Shown: positions 18,074 through 30,787 of the stretch, in pieces
Layout: each line of letters opens with the position of its first letter
Position numbering within the stretch: the first letter of the stretch is position 1
Source: Cymbomonas tetramitiformis
Lineage: Eukaryota; Chlorophyta; Pyramimonadophyceae; Pyramimonadales; Pyramimonadaceae
NCBI GenBank assembly: GCA_001247695.2
Contig: LGRX02027214.1
Location: forward strand, 62,001 to 126,000
Direction: 5' to 3'
DNA length: 64,000 bases
The notes under the pieces: generated by a model
Seen by the model: the letters and a program-made list of their open reading frames with translations, nothing else
The model's database searches: none
What the model was told of the DNA's origin: nothing
Made by a program: the position numbers and the translations under genes

Positions 18074-21000
18074 GATCTCAATGATCTGGGCATAGGTACA
18101 GTCGAGTGTCTCTGAGAAGGGAGATGGCCTGATAAAGGTAGCATCAGCCTCTCTGTCAGCTGCCATAGTGTCTGGGAATGCTGACATGGATCTGCCCAGG
18201 TGCTCATAGGTAGGTATCCAGTGTGGCTTGCCCACAAGATGTACTGTGCCGTCGGAGGTGTCTAGGATCTTGTAGGCATTAGAGCCCATAGAGATACCAA
18301 CCATGCGGCCTGCCCATGATCTGTTCTGAAGTTTTGATGAGATGCCTGGCTGTCTGCTGTTCCTCTGCTGACTGTCCATAACCACATAGCAGTGTGCACC
18401 AAATGCACGGAGACGACGGTACTGAAAGTGATGACCTGTCATAGTGTGGATAGGGGTAGTCACCACTTCCTTGTGTGGTGTAATGGACCACAACAAGGCA
18501 CCATGCTTAGCCGCAAGCGGCCAGTAGCTGAGGTCAAGTCCAGAAGCTGTGAGGATGGATCGGATCATACGGGACAGGATGCCAGTGACATTCTCCGCAT
18601 AAGGATTGTCCGTATGGACTGTGGGAGAAGAGGTCTGGTGGATAATGCCATGCTGCTGGTAAGCTGCCCGGCATTTGGCATCTGCCATCTCAGGTGCACA
18701 ATCAGTCCTCAGCACCATCTCAGTGTCTGAGACTGTAGAGGTGGACAGGAATAGCTCATCAATGCCGTAGGAGAGGGATCTGGTATTATAGGCAATGAAT
18801 CTCAGGAGACACACATAGTAGTCTGCCTTAGAGGCAACGGTGAACACAAATAGGTATCTGGTGGAGATGTCAATGAAGTGGATACGGTATCTGTGCCTAT
18901 TGTAGCCACTGGGTGAGATGGGGCCTGTCATGTCTGAGGCCCATTTCCGGGCTGGCTGTTGCTGACTGGTACGGAGGCGGTCTCTGCTCGGGGCTGGTTT
19001 TTGTTTGAGGCCCGTCGTAACACAGACTGCACACCACTGAGAGCAGGTGGTAAGTGAAGCAAGAGTTGCTCTGGAACACTGTGGTCTGCCCAAGTGTACC
19101 CCTGGCATGTCATAGAGACGGAGGATACGGGTCATCGAGGCATGCCCGAGAGCATCATGCAACTCAAGGGGAGGACTGACCCTGATCGGGGTGTGGCGGT
19201 CTCGGTAGAGGATGCAGATGGGAAAGGGTGTGCCATCGATGAAGACCCGACCAGGTCCACCGTCAGAACCAGCTGGGGTGAGAGGGTGTGTGGAGGTGTA
19301 GGTGTGTCGCTCAAGGTAGCTGAATAACCCCGAAGTACCAGTAGGCCAGATATGTAATACCTCCATAGTACAGGTCTTATGCCAGATCCTGTGGGATGGC
19401 ATATAGGGAACTATCCAGAAATATACAGTATTATGAGGGTCCAGAGGAAAGTCAGCATTGCCTTTAGTGAAAAGGCGGTCCAGAATAGATATAGTGAATG
19501 GCGGATTAGCATAGAAGTAATAACCAGTCAACTGGACGGAGAATATACTGTTCTGACTGTGATAGTGCTGAAGAGCAGGGTGATTGTTGCCCTCTCCGAC
19601 TGGGAGAGAGTCGCCGAACATAGAGACATCAAAGGCTGGTTCCCCCAGCTTGGCCGTAGCCGTAGGAGAACCATGAGTAGTAGCCCAGGTACTGTACTGA
19701 CTGTTGGACCACATCCAGTCGGATGGGTCCCCTGATCTGTGCCTCTTCTTATTGCCTTGAAAGGCCTGAAAGCTGACATCTGTTGACCCTGGCTCTGCCC
19801 AAAGATAGTCTGTGCCATCATCAATGATAGAGTATATCCGGCCAGAGTCAAGATGGGTATATGTCATACTGATGAAGTCAGGTGATGAGAAACCCTCCCG
19901 GAGCATAACTCGGGTTGACAGGAGGGTTTTGGCGCCGTGTTTGAAATGGCAGCCAGGAATGCTGTACTCATCAATGTCACCAGTCAGTATGTCTCTGCCG
20001 ATCAGTCTCAGTGTGCCAGTGCCATCAGTCCGTGAAGCGGGTCCAGTCATGACTGTACTGAAGGATATGGTCCTGCTGGTATCAAGGTCAGTGATCCTGT
20101 GTCTGGACCCGGTGATATTGCCGGTTGCACCGGAGTCACAGACAATGCCATCAGTGTCAGAACCGGTGATAGAGTACAGATGTATCATGGGGTCCTGGGA
20201 GAAGATGACTGAAGGGGGTGCACAGAATAGTCCAAACCAGGTACACATCTCCAGAGCTGTGTCGCCTACATACTGCATGGCGCCGTAGAGCGAGGTCTGA
20301 GTCACAGGGCTGCAGACAGCGGAGATCGGTGACAGGTGGTGACCAGCCTCAAAGTGAGCCTCGACGAGGAACTCCTCATAGACACTCTGGTAGAGACATG
20401 TCAGGACTATGCCAAGGAAGGCTGTCAGGAGCAGAGCTGATACTGCTCTGTACCTCTGGCGCCGCTTCTCAAGCGCCTGAAGGAGACAGATCTGGGCTGA
20501 GCTGTCTGGTGGGGAACCGTCGGAGCCACGAGGAGAACCATAGTGGCGGTGCTGACCAGAGTCATACTGCCAATACCAGTCGGAACCAGAGGAATACCCA
20601 GAACCATCACCAGAGGAATACCCAGAACCATCACCAGAGGAACACTGCCGGGTGGCAGACCAATCAGGAGTGATACCAGTGCCACCATCAGGTAAGCCAC
20701 CATCGGATAAACCACCATCCCCAGACCAAACTGACTGGACTGACTGGACTGATTGACTGTACTGACTGACTGCAGTACTGCTTTTCCCACCTCCCATCTC
20801 CCCCCCCGGTTGACACAATGTCAATCCGTACCACACTCCCTGAACAGGTGCTGCGGCTGAGAGGGCCTCCGCCGAAGCACTTGCCAGGAAGCAAGTGAAC
20901 AGGGCAAAGGACATGAATGCACACCGGAAGATAGAGACACCACCTCTACCGACACGCCGTGGCGGTGGAGGTGGTGCCTGTGTGTCAGACATGTGCGTGT

Positions 21001-23461
21001 CACCAGTCAGGTCAAGCGACTCATGGACCGGAGCGGGGACAGGAGGACACTGCTGAAGGAAAGAGGGGGAGAGACTCCCTTCTGTAGGGCGACCTCCAAG
21101 ATTGATTGAGTTAAAGTTTGGGGCCGTGTCAGTGCCCCCAGTGTGCACCCGGTGCTCACTGGCTGGTGGGGACACTGACACGGCAGAGCCTGCATCAGAC
21201 AGCAACAAGTCAGGAGGGCCAGGTGGCGGGGGCGTCACCAGAGGGGCTACACCCCTAGCTCCTAGTGAACTCTTTGATGGCAAAAGGTTACCGTGGCAAA
21301 CGGTAGGGGACCTGTAGTCCTCCTCCCACACCCGCTCCCAGTGAACCTGCTCCAGGGATTTCCCTGGAGCAGACAGGGGGGAAGCAGGCGGGGGCACCGC
21401 ACTGCTCCGTGACCCCTCCCTCAACAAAGATGCACTGTGAGTGTGGTGTGGGGAAGAGTGCTCGGTGGGTGCCGGTGCCGTGTACATGTCACTGTCCTCA
21501 CTGTCATCCTGCACCACCGTCATTCCTGCAAACAGGGGACAAGTCTCTGTGAGTGCATGGACGGTGTGCGTGTGGTGGACGGGCGAGGATAGTGACTCAC
21601 ACTGTGCTGCAAACAGTCTAGCAGACACCACCGACGAGTCTGCTCGGTCCTGCGGAGCATGATCCACAAGAGCTGACCCGTGCGGTGTCTGCTGTGTCTG
21701 GCCGGAATGATACTCTCTGCAACAGGCGAGCACCACCGCAGCCGTGGACTGTGGTGAGTGCTGTGACACCTCGAGAGGTGCATCATGCTGTGCAGAGACA
21801 GGTGCAGAAGCAGGGATGTCAGGCAGCAAGTAGGGGGGAGTGGGAAAGGGGTCACAAGCCTTCTGTTCTGTGCCGGTCCGGAACATCCCGAAGTGCACTC
21901 TTCCGAGTGACAGCGAGACCTTCTCGGACTGTGCACAGAACTTTTGGAATTTGGCTTCCGCATGTTCTTGTAGGCGGTCCCACTCCTGTTGTTGAGCCTC
22001 GGAGAGGCCGTCCCAGTCCCCATCGTCGTCAGACTCATCGGAGTTCCCGTGCTCCTGACTAGCGGAGTGAGAACTCTCCTCACTCTCACTGTCAGAGCAC
22101 GAGTCCTCCTGGTACCCGACAACTGCTGGGGTGCCGTGCAACAGACAGAAGGACTCTAGTGCCTGTTCAGACTCCTCGTAGGCAGTCTGAAACTGGGCGG
22201 CTAGGATCTCCGTCCGAGCATGCTCCGCAAGCAGCTTCGGGTCTAAGTGGAAAGCATGAGCCGACATCAGCTTCGGGCAGTCGGCAGCCCTGTGCCCCTT
22301 TGACCCACAGGTCCAGCATTCCCCTCGGAACTGCTGGGTCTGCCGATCAAAGACGACACGGGACTTGCCCTTGCCCTTGCCTTTGCCGGATTTCTGCTTT
22401 CCCTTACCGCCCGTCTTACCACCCTTACGGGGAAAGACTCCTGCACGGTAACCAGAGCCAAATCCCTTAAAAGGGTTAGTGCGACGAGGCGGAATGTACT
22501 GACGGGAAGGGGTGCGGTCAGAGACTCCCCTGCGGCCATGTGCACCACGGCTTCCGCCGTGATGCGAACCTGCATCATTGTAGAAAGCGGCTGTTAGTGG
22601 AGACTTGAGTTTCGTCCCCGCGTTCCTGTGCACTGCCCGTGTCTCACGGAAGCAGGTCAGCAAGGAAAGCGAGGAGTCAGCGTCGAGCTTCTCCTCTGTG
22701 TAGGCATCATGCACCGCCTTATAAAAGACGGGACAGATCCTACGGAGAAACAATGCAATCCGTGCCTTCTCGGAGATGGTCACGGTGCACCCAGGACCCA
22801 AGTCAGACTCAACGGTGTCCAGAGAAGTCTGGAACACGTCGATGTAGTCCGCTGGGTCCTGGCCAGCTCTCAAGTCAACTCTGTCACCAGCGAATAGGAA
22901 GTCCGCAGCGCTGAACTCCTCGTGATCGGGCACAACGTGCCTCACGAGATGAACAAGCGCGATCTTCCCATCCCCTGGGAAGAGTCTGTCAGCCTTGCGC
23001 AGGACACGCAAGGCGTCTCCTGCGCAAAGCGACTGGAGCAATTCCAACAGCAGGAGGTTCGCCTTTTTCGGAACCTCCAAACCGTGGTTTTGCAAATCGA
23101 ACATCAACGCCATCTTAGGGTGAACGAGTGTGAGCCTGGAATCGAGTTGCTCGACCAGGATGTCCAAAAGCAAACGAGAATTCTTCTCGCTGCTAGTGAA
23201 TTTCCAGGTCTTCGCAGACTCTCCAGGCTCGACGCACTTCCCTTTGATGACGCTGAGTAGTGCATCAAACTCCGCGGGTTTGCGCAATAACTCCCATGCG
23301 AGGTTGTTGCACACTGATAAATCTGACGTGTCCGGAGCATCCGCTGGCGTTGGTGTGCCGTTCAGAGCACCAAATTTAAGCTGCCGTTTTCTTGCCCCTG
23401 GAGGGTGTGTCAGCAAGCGTCGCGGCAGAACTGGCGGTGTGGCGAACGGAGTAGATGACAT
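18074..23461 (-). CDS. copia gag-protease-integrase (disrupted after integrase)
   Basis: A long frame of about 1800 codons starting MSSTPFATPP at 23461. Visible in order: a gag-like helical region; a CCHC zinc knuckle CWTCGSKGHRAADC (about 22.27-22.33 kb) preceded by a Lys/Gly-rich tract; a long acidic and Ser/Pro-rich spacer; two hydrophobic segments (CAFMSFALFTCFLASASAEA near 20.87-20.93 kb and LLLTAFLGIVLTCLYQSVY near 20.39-20.44 kb); the aspartic protease motif CDSGATGNITG; the integrase HHCC (LHDALGHAS ... CSQWCAVC) and DDE residues in ASDMTGP, RTDCAPE and NPYAENVTG. The stop at 18050 lies in the Mutator-like insert; the natural frame continues into 16279. The two membrane-like segments before the protease are unusual for copia. 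Confidence 0.93.
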
Positions 23462-23896
23462 CTCGATAATCTAAAAGAAAGAGCTACAAGCAAGACACCA
23501 CTAGCAATCCCTAGCAGGATAATAAGCAAGCAAGCAATCAAATTTCACAACAGGAGCACCAAGAGGGTGCCAAAAAGGGAAGGGGAAAGAAAGCCTGTGA
23601 TGCAAAACAACACAGTTAGCAGTCAGTGGTGATGGCGTGGAGGAGCTCTTCGTTCAGTCCCGCGATTTTTAAAGGTACTCGCGCGAGATTGTCAGGGTCC
23701 CTACGGTTGATCAGGCCGTCCCAGGATTTTCCTAACTAATTTAAACGCTGAAACGGAACGTACGATTCCTCTCACTCACCATTACTTGCCTACTTTACTT
23801 CCATGATCCCTAGATGGCGCGCCCCCTTGGCGCTTCCCTAAGCGTTTAGCCGACCATAATCGGCTCCTAGCCTTAGGCCGGTGGTGGGGCCAAACC
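23462..23896 (-). other. copia 5' leader with possible primer-binding site
   Basis: Untranslated leader between the 5' LTR and the gag ATG. Next to the LTR the minus strand reads GGTTTGGCCCCACCACC. TGGCCCCACCAC (complement of 23881-23892) could pair with a tRNA 3' end finishing in CCA, but it is offset 3 nt from the LTR and the tRNA is not identified. Confidence 0.4.
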
Positions 23897-24230
23897 TGCG
23901 AGAAGACCCAGTCAGTAAACAGACAGGTCAAACAGGAAGCACTGCAACGCTCAGGGTTTCGCACTCAGAATCTCTCTCAACATACAGAAGATATAATATA
24001 TATAGTTCTAGTATGCTGAGTGTGATGCGAAATGAGCTAGTGTGTGCTCTGTCTCATGTGACAACCGAACTCGATCAGAGGAGATGACAATCAGGTCAGT
24101 GAGGTAGTCAGAGGTGTCGAGCCGTATCGGTGATGACAGCGGTCAGGTCGAGTCGGTGATGACAGCGGTCATGACGGGTCGGTGATGACAACTCTGATGA
24201 CTGAGCTCGGATTGAATGTCAACTCCAGCA
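23897..24230 (-). repeat. LTR (5' LTR relative to the minus-strand element)
   Basis: Partner of 2812-3145, with TGCAT target duplication at 24231-24235. Confidence 0.95.
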
Positions 24231-24235
24231 TGCAT

Positions 24236-27077
24236 TCCGCAATCGTCACGTCAATATACGACATATTCGCGACGGGAAACGGCGCATGCATGCAGATTAT
24301 TGTCACTTCCGATTAACCACTTTCGTTCAACTCATCAAGCGCCAGGCTGGATGCTGATGCATCGATTTCCGTCACCCGGTCGTGCAGTTATGTTATGCAT
24401 GTGTGACTCGTGGCGAAAGCTTCGCGTTGAAGACCGCATCGCTACAACCACGAAGCGCAGCAAAACACGACCACACTAAACGCTCAAGAGTGGCGCAAGA
24501 CCGATAGATAGTGTCGATCTTTCTTATAAAAACAAACTTCAGTCGTATTTGGCATGCCGATACTATTCAATCCAGCAAGTAATCGATCAGCCCTGACATA
24601 TCCCTTGTCGTATGATTATTGGTGGAGTAAAGTCCAAGGCATAACCATAACATCGCAAACAAAGTCATACGACCGATGGTCCAACATATGCCCGCCACCT
24701 GAAAAATACAAGTTTGCAAAATCAAACATGAAAATAAAATAGCTTTGCACCATGTTTCAGCACCGAAGTAGTATGTGTGAGACACAAAGTGACCCAGCAG
24801 TAGTGTCAGCATCTGAACGTAGAATTGTGCCACACCCGCTAACTTGTCGGTCTTGTCACAGTACCATAGCTCGCATAAAAAACAGTCCCAATATCGACCG
24901 CGATCTCGTTATTAAGATTTTTTCTCAAATATCGGTGCTCACAGCACCAAGCCAGCACCCGTCTGTACCGCAAAAACCATGCCCCGGATGGCCGTACGCG
25001 TCTCTGGGGTCTTATTGAGATATTCTTGCTTGGCCCACTCATACTTACGCAGTGCCCGTAGTTGGGCGCCATCTTTCTTGTGCACGAGAAAGTACAGCTC
25101 GTGCCGGATTGTCACCGGGCGGCCGGGGAGATCGTGAAGCTCCAGCTGCAGCTCCAGCGTCACTCGCCGTGTCTCTGGCCACTTGGTCTTAGTGACCAGG
25201 AGTGCGGATTGGCACATGGACTATATGTCATTATGACACATGACATGACATGACAGGTATGACAGGTATGACACATATGTCATCGGTCATATCCCTGACA
25301 TCACATATCTAACACCGACTCTGTTTTCTAGCGGTGGGGGGTCCGGCCCCCCTTCTCCCCCCCGCGCGGGGCGGGTGCCCCCCGCGCGGACACCATCATC
25401 ACGCGCGCGGGGGCTGGACGAGTGCCCCGCGCGCGGATACCAACATCACGCGCGCGGGGGCGGGACGAATACCCCAAGCGCGGATACTAACATCACGACG
25501 CGCGCGGGGGCGGGAGTGCCCCACGCGCGGATACCACCATCACGCGCGCGGGGGCGGAAGTGTCCCATCACGCGCGCGGGGGCGGGAGTGCCACATGCAA
25601 GGATTACGCCGGGCGGTCGTCTTGGGTGATGATGGCGACGTGAACGGCGGGGAGGTGGGCAGCCTGCCTCAATTCGTTCAAATATCGTGAGAACTCACCG
25701 AGTTCTCGCGTTTAAGGAAGCATTCGAGGGCAGCCGCACACCTGCGGGCGCATCGCCCGACTTGTGTTGGGCGTCTCGTCCTCTTTGGGGGGTTTCTTTA
25801 CTACGGATCCGGGATCTGAAGCCACCCCCGACCCCCGACCCCCGGACTTCGTTTTCGGGCGGTGTGGGAGGGGGTTGACCCCCTCCCCCTCCCCCTCCCC
25901 GGACTTCGTTTTTGAGCGGTGGGCGGTCCGAACCCCCCGCCCCCTCCCTCCCCCCTTAGGAGCAAAGCGTGGGCAGCCGCCCTAGGACGAGGCATGCGAT
26001 AACATGCAGCCCGGTTTTCGGTGATGGGTTGGACCCGAATCCGCTTTCGCCACTGGTGCGAGCAATCAGATTTGGATGACGGTATCCGGAAATGTTCTCA
26101 TTTTTTTTCTATCGGCCTCGGATTCTCAAAGTCGAAGTGGGCCATGCTGGAAACCGTAATTTTGAAAGTTTCCTTAGGGCGATGTAAGTCTTTCAACGGC
26201 CGTTATAACACCCAACTTATCTGAATCGTGGAAGTGGTCTTAAAGGATATCTCATAAAAAATATCAAAATATCAGAGTTTGTAACATTGACCAACATTTG
26301 TAAGCTTATACAGTATACATATAATATATATATATATTGAAGTTCTTCGCCAGCATCAATTATTAAAAAAGTTCTTGACTTCCGTGTCACTTGACAAAGA
26401 ATTGAATTGCATAGCAAGTGCAATGTGTGCGAAAACTATACGCCTACAGATCTGAGTAGACTTATCTAGGGTCGGGCTGGACGGTCCATATGCGATGTGC
26501 GGGCACGGATTGCAGAAGATGCAACGAGCACCATGGACTCAGAAATGATGGCTGAAGAACACTTAGCCCTGTGCAACCCACCTTTAAAATGAAGCGATGC
26601 ATCGCAGTGTGGTGAGTGACCCATGAGCTTACATGGACTCTCTTCATCCTTCGAGCATTCGCTATATTCCTACGAATGCATGTTCGATCTCTCTTGCGTT
26701 TCCAACGTTCCTCAACGCTCTGCACACAATCTGAAGCATACTTTTCGGGACAAATCTAAACCTGTTATGTTATCCAACAGGGTAGAACGATTTCTGCCAG
26801 TAGGGAGAGGAACCAGCAGTCCATAATTGACCACTCGCCTGAACAATTTTCGTTCGTGTTCACTGCTTGACACGCCTACCGTTAAACACCAAACCACTTA
26901 TTGTGGTGAGATATATATGTACCAAAACAATTATGGTGGTAGATGACTAGATTATCACGTTCAAGAAGGCTTCGCTCATGTGAGAAGGTATCGTTCGCAT
27001 AACTAGCTATTTGCATTTCCTTGAAGACAACCATAAAGCGGCGACCATCGTGAATTCAGAACAGCCATTCGTTGCGC
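24236..27077. other. intergenic region between copia insertion and hydrolase gene
   Basis: Holds a TGACA-type microsatellite (25225-25305), a GC-rich minisatellite (25335-25610) and C/G-homopolymer-rich duplicated phrases (25800-25980, CGGACTTCGTTTT twice). A 92-codon minus-strand ORF at 24939-25217 has no recognisable motif. An AT-rich stretch spans about 26230-26340. No exon can be supported. Confidence 0.45.
25335..25610. repeat. GC-rich minisatellite
   Basis: Imperfect units of about 40-50 bp, each built on ATCACGCGCGCGGGGGCGGGA plus GCGCGGATACCAACATCACG-like text, five to six copies. ORFs across it (His/Arg/Gly strings) are low-complexity shadows. Confidence 0.75.
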
Positions 27078-28311
27078 TCACATGTTTGCATTGAAGAAGT
27101 TTGCTAGCAACCCGATCGCCTCTCCTGCAGCTGCCGCGACCTCTGGCTTGGTCCAGTCGCCTCGGGCGGCCACGAACCCGTGAATCTGGTCATCGAAACG
27201 CTTGTACACGCACTTGGAAGCAAATGGCTTTGTATCAAGAACCTCTTTAACACTTTCCATAGGGTCGCCCTAGATAAAAATTCATCCCCCTTCCCTCAAT
27301 CGTTAGAGTACTTGCACTGAACACTTGAAAGTGCTAGTCTGACAATGCAAGATGTTGGGTAGTGGCTCGTTTCACGAGATGTTGCGTACGTCGTTGAGGG
27401 TAAGGGGGAAACGCATACCTCTGCGGGGAGCACAATAAGCGGACACATAACATTCTCAGCGAGCTCTTTGTCCTGGCTAAAGAAGGCGGCGTGCACACAG
27501 CCAGCAGCCGAGAATCTCTCGCTCGCGGCCAGTTGAATGGTGATAAATCCGCCCCAGCAGAACCCTAAGGCGCCGAATTTGGTGGCACCTCTGCTCTTGA
27601 GGAGATCCATCACCTGCCAACCAGAGCTAACGTTTTTTGACGCGAGCGAGGCAGATAAAAGATACGGCAAAGCAAAAAAAAACGATATTATCTTTGCCAA
27701 GGTGAGGGGCAAACGGATGATAAGAAATCAACCTGAAGGCCTCTTTGTTAAGGTAGGACGCCTTTCTAGCAGCTGAGATCGCAGGTTATATAATGTATGC
27801 TGAAACTATAGTTTGATGTTTAATGTAGGCGGTCAGAGTTCCGAACAGCGTTCGTGAACCATCAGCCGGGAGGAAGTATTGCGTGTGAAAGTTGCACACC
27901 TTGCATATATCTGCGTTCACTTTGTCGAAAGATCCAGCCGACATAATCCATTCCATCAGATTATCTTCGGGGCCTGTTTCTTGACGACGTGCTTCTAAGT
28001 TCTATTGCCCTGTTAGCATGCAAAGAGGAAAACAAGCGTTTCGCTTCACCTGGAGGAAATTTCTCCATGGGCCAAGGAGCTCCACGAAAAAAGTCTGGAC
28101 AACAGACCGTAAATCCCGCTGCAGCAAGTCGATCGCAGACCTGGAGAACTTGTTTGAAATTAAATCCGAAAATATCATATGCTACGACAACGGCTTTGTC
28201 TCCTGTGCCGACGAAATAGCAGTCCATATCATTGATCGTTTCAAACTTGCCAAGCTCGTTGTATTCATTGATCACAGGAACTCCAGCTGCGCAACAGGCA
28301 GTTGAGGCCAT
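27078..28311 (-). CDS. dienelactone-hydrolase-family alpha/beta hydrolase, four exons
   Basis: Exons on the minus strand: 28311-28050, 27973-27900, 27613-27419 and 27269-27078, total 723 nt (240 aa plus stop), all with GT-AG borders and matching phase. The start MASTACCAAGVPV follows an in-frame upstream extension; this ATG was chosen to give the usual family length. Motifs are VVVAYDIFGF (oxyanion-side strand), CCPDFFRGAPW, the nucleophile elbow GFCWGG with catalytic Cys, the putative acid region LPAEGDPMES, and the catalytic His in DQIHGFVAARGDW. Dienelactone hydrolases open lactone rings. Plant and algal homologues are mostly cytosolic, of uncertain substrate and often called endo-1,3;1,4-beta-glucanase-like or carboxymethylenebutenolidase-like. 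No targeting signal is obvious. The gene appears intact and the splicing is well supported. Confidence 0.85.
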
Positions 28312-30179
28312 CTCTAGATTTTCCTGAAGACAAGATAGCTTGCAATAAGAATTGGAAATTTCTGACAATTTCTATGTTGTTGAGTTCAAGTAAAAAAAAA
28401 TCAACAAGCTGTCCTATATTGAATACTCCAAACGTCCACAGGCGAAATGATAATTTTCCTATCGGATGTGATGCTTGTGGTTGTGCCGTTCAACAGTATG
28501 AGTAGAATTCTTGGGGCCTCGGACCCCTTGCAAAATTCAGTGCCGGGGGTTCCGCGTAGCGCCACCTAGATTAAGTTAGGAAGAAGAGAGTCATGGAGAG
28601 AGAGACTTTCACCCCCCCATAAGGTGGGGGAGAGTGTCTCCTGTTTCACCCCTCGCCCTGAGGTGCCACATCAGCATTTGTCATTCTGCAGTTTCCGACC
28701 CGCTAATAAAACAACCAAGTTATTTTATTATCTCATCTTAGACTTACAGTGTTCCTTCGTGACCACCGCTGGTCAGCTTTGTTCTTAGGTAGACTGATAT
28801 ATATATGTATATATATATATTTCACCGTCTTCATCAGGTTATGGGTCACACCACTGTTCAGTGGTGGCTCGCGGAGCTTCGCCTTTTTCTTTGATCCCGC
28901 GGCATTCGCGGTATACCGTAGCGCAGCGCTACGCACATCTGATTGAACGGCATTCGTTCTCTACATCTGACTTCCATCGGGGCTACTGCGTCTCGTTGGA
29001 TTTATATATATATTTGGGGCTACAACTGTTCCTGCGTTACGTGCGGCAACGCACGTCCACTACAACCTCGCGAAACCAGCAGGGTTTGGCTTTGGCGGCG
29101 ACATTGCACGCGTCAAGTCACGTATTTTTGAATTCACCGCATGCTTGAGTTCTACGACAACCTTGAAGCAGCATTTGCTTCCGTATTTTTTTCTTTCTCT
29201 TTCTATCGACGCGCATTTGCTAACGCGTCCGCATATTACTATAGCCTTTGAACTTTCTGGACGGCAGCGCCTCTCCTGCCGGTGAATTGGCTTACCGCAC
29301 GATTTTTTTGACGTGACCGGAGTTTTCCTTGCGAAAATCTACACGAAATTGACTTTGACATCGCTCGATTTGGTTCATTTTTCGAGAAGTTATTCCTTCG
29401 CTTGGGAACCCTATCTTTGAGTGTACATCATTTTGCAGTCTGCAGTCTGTGACCATGTCCACTGCACGCCAGCGTGCGCGTATGGCCGCTGTGCACTCCA
29501 CGGTGGTGTCCCTCCGTTTACGTCGACAACATCTTACCGTTGGTTGTCATCTGGTGGTGTCTGGTGGTGCTCATGCACCGGTATGTATATATATATATTT
29601 CACCGTCTTCATCAGAGAGGGAGAAAGAGAGGGGCCGCGGGGGGGAGGAGAAGGGAGGAGAAAAAGTTCGTCAATTTTTCATAGACTCACTGATATCAAA
29701 GCAGACTGAAATATACACGGGATAACATATGATATCGATATCTGAATATTATAAGTCTGCCGGAGAGACCTCTGTGAACATGTGTGTAGCTCGAATGTCT
29801 CTAGAGTGAACATATGATGTTGTAAATACTGTAGGTCCCTGGGTCCATGACTATAGAGTGTGGGTCCATGGGTCCATGAGCGCAAGCTAACGATGTGCCA
29901 TGTGTCGAGTGATGTCACTAGAAGGACTGAGAATGAGACTGTGACTACTGTATGCGTACTAGTACTATGCATATAGGTAATAGCTACTGTCTAATATCAG
30001 GTCATGTATGAAACCACCACATCATGTGGACATGTGGTGTGAGCTAATGTTGGAGTGATGCAGTAAGTAACAGCAATATCAAGGTAACGAGAAGTAATCA
30101 TGAGGAAGTAACAATGAATGAATAAAGTGATCGTCATGGGTGAAAGCCAATCATAGAATATCCAGTCATAAGTAACCAC
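28312..30179. other. intergenic, short hairpins and duplicated AT tract
   Basis: A 31-bp phrase, GTATATATATATATTTCACC plus GTCTTCATCAG, occurs at about 28806 and 29582. Between them lie small palindromes such as GTAGCGCAGCGCTAC and ATTCGCGG-type stems. CCCCCCATAAGGTGGGGG near 28613 is another small hairpin. No coding exon is supportable. Confidence 0.4.
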
Positions 30180-30224
30180 TCATAGGTAACCAATCATAAG
30201 TTCATAAATACCATATGTATAACC

Positions 30225-30300
30225 AATCCATAACCATAATAACCAGTCCAGAACCAGAATAATCAGTCCAGAACCAGAATAACCAGCCCAAAACCATGCC
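30225..30300. repeat. 21-bp tandem repeat in the copia remnant
   Basis: CCAGTCCAGAACCAGAATAA repeated about three times with small changes, near the 3' end of the remnant frame. Confidence 0.7.
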
Positions 30301-30541
30301 GTTGTTGTCAAAGTTGTCGATGAGATGAACGATGCGGTGACAGAACCTCTACTTGATGCCTCCGGGTCATCAAGATTAGACATGCTCGCAGAGGCCCACC
30401 ATCCCTCGCCTCGGGTCACCCTACTAGGTTCTGCCTCCGAAGTGATGCAAGGATGAGTTGGTCTTGTGCCTGCTGTGTCTGTAGATGTTGTTCTGAGGTT
30501 CTGAGTTTCTGAGTTGCTGCTGACTGAAGCTGCTCCATTAA

Positions 30542-30787
30542 CCCCTAAACAGCGGTCTGGGTCAATAATGACCCAAAGCCGTTCATACGGTTCGACAGGT
30601 TTCACCTTTGATATCTCGAGCAATATTTACCGCATTCGGTATGATAGTAGCTCGAGGTTTTGGTCTTCAGGTTGATCGAAGCACATGCAAAGCTCGCTAG
30701 CTATCGATGGGTGTAGCAAATATGGCGGGCAAAAACGTAAACGCTACAGTATGATGAAACGTCAAAATAGTTTCCGCTGTTTAGGGG
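30542..30787. mobile_element. piggyBac-like MITE, 246 bp
   Basis: Perfect 14-bp inverted ends, CCCCTAAACAGCGG at 30542-30555 and CCGCTGTTTAGGGG at 30774-30787. They are flanked by TTAA at 30538-30541 and 30788-30791, the target of piggyBac transposons. There is no coding capacity. Precise removal restores the host copia frame. Confidence 0.85.

Larger units (their letters stand above)
2812..24230 (-). mobile_element. Ty1/copia LTR retrotransposon, host of two nested transposons
   Basis: The ends are 334-bp direct repeats (2812-3145 and 23897-24230) starting TG and ending CA, differing at one position (C/T near 3126 versus 24211). They are flanked by TGCAT at 2807-2811 and 24231-24235. Coding is on the minus strand in the copia order gag, protease, integrase, RT, RNase H. 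The element is 21.4 kb as it stands. Without the insertions at 4341-14350 and 16290-18073 and one copy of each target duplication it would be about 9.6 kb, large for copia. The three coding pieces (23461-18074, 16279-14355, 4340-3845) sum to 7809 nt, or 2602 codons plus a stop, with frame kept across both insertion sites. The element was therefore intact when the DNA transposons landed, and this copy can no longer make its polyprotein. Confidence 0.95.

Noticed and set aside
25334..25690. 118-codon His/Arg/Gly ORF
   Set aside because: It overlaps the GC-rich minisatellite and consists of low-complexity strings.
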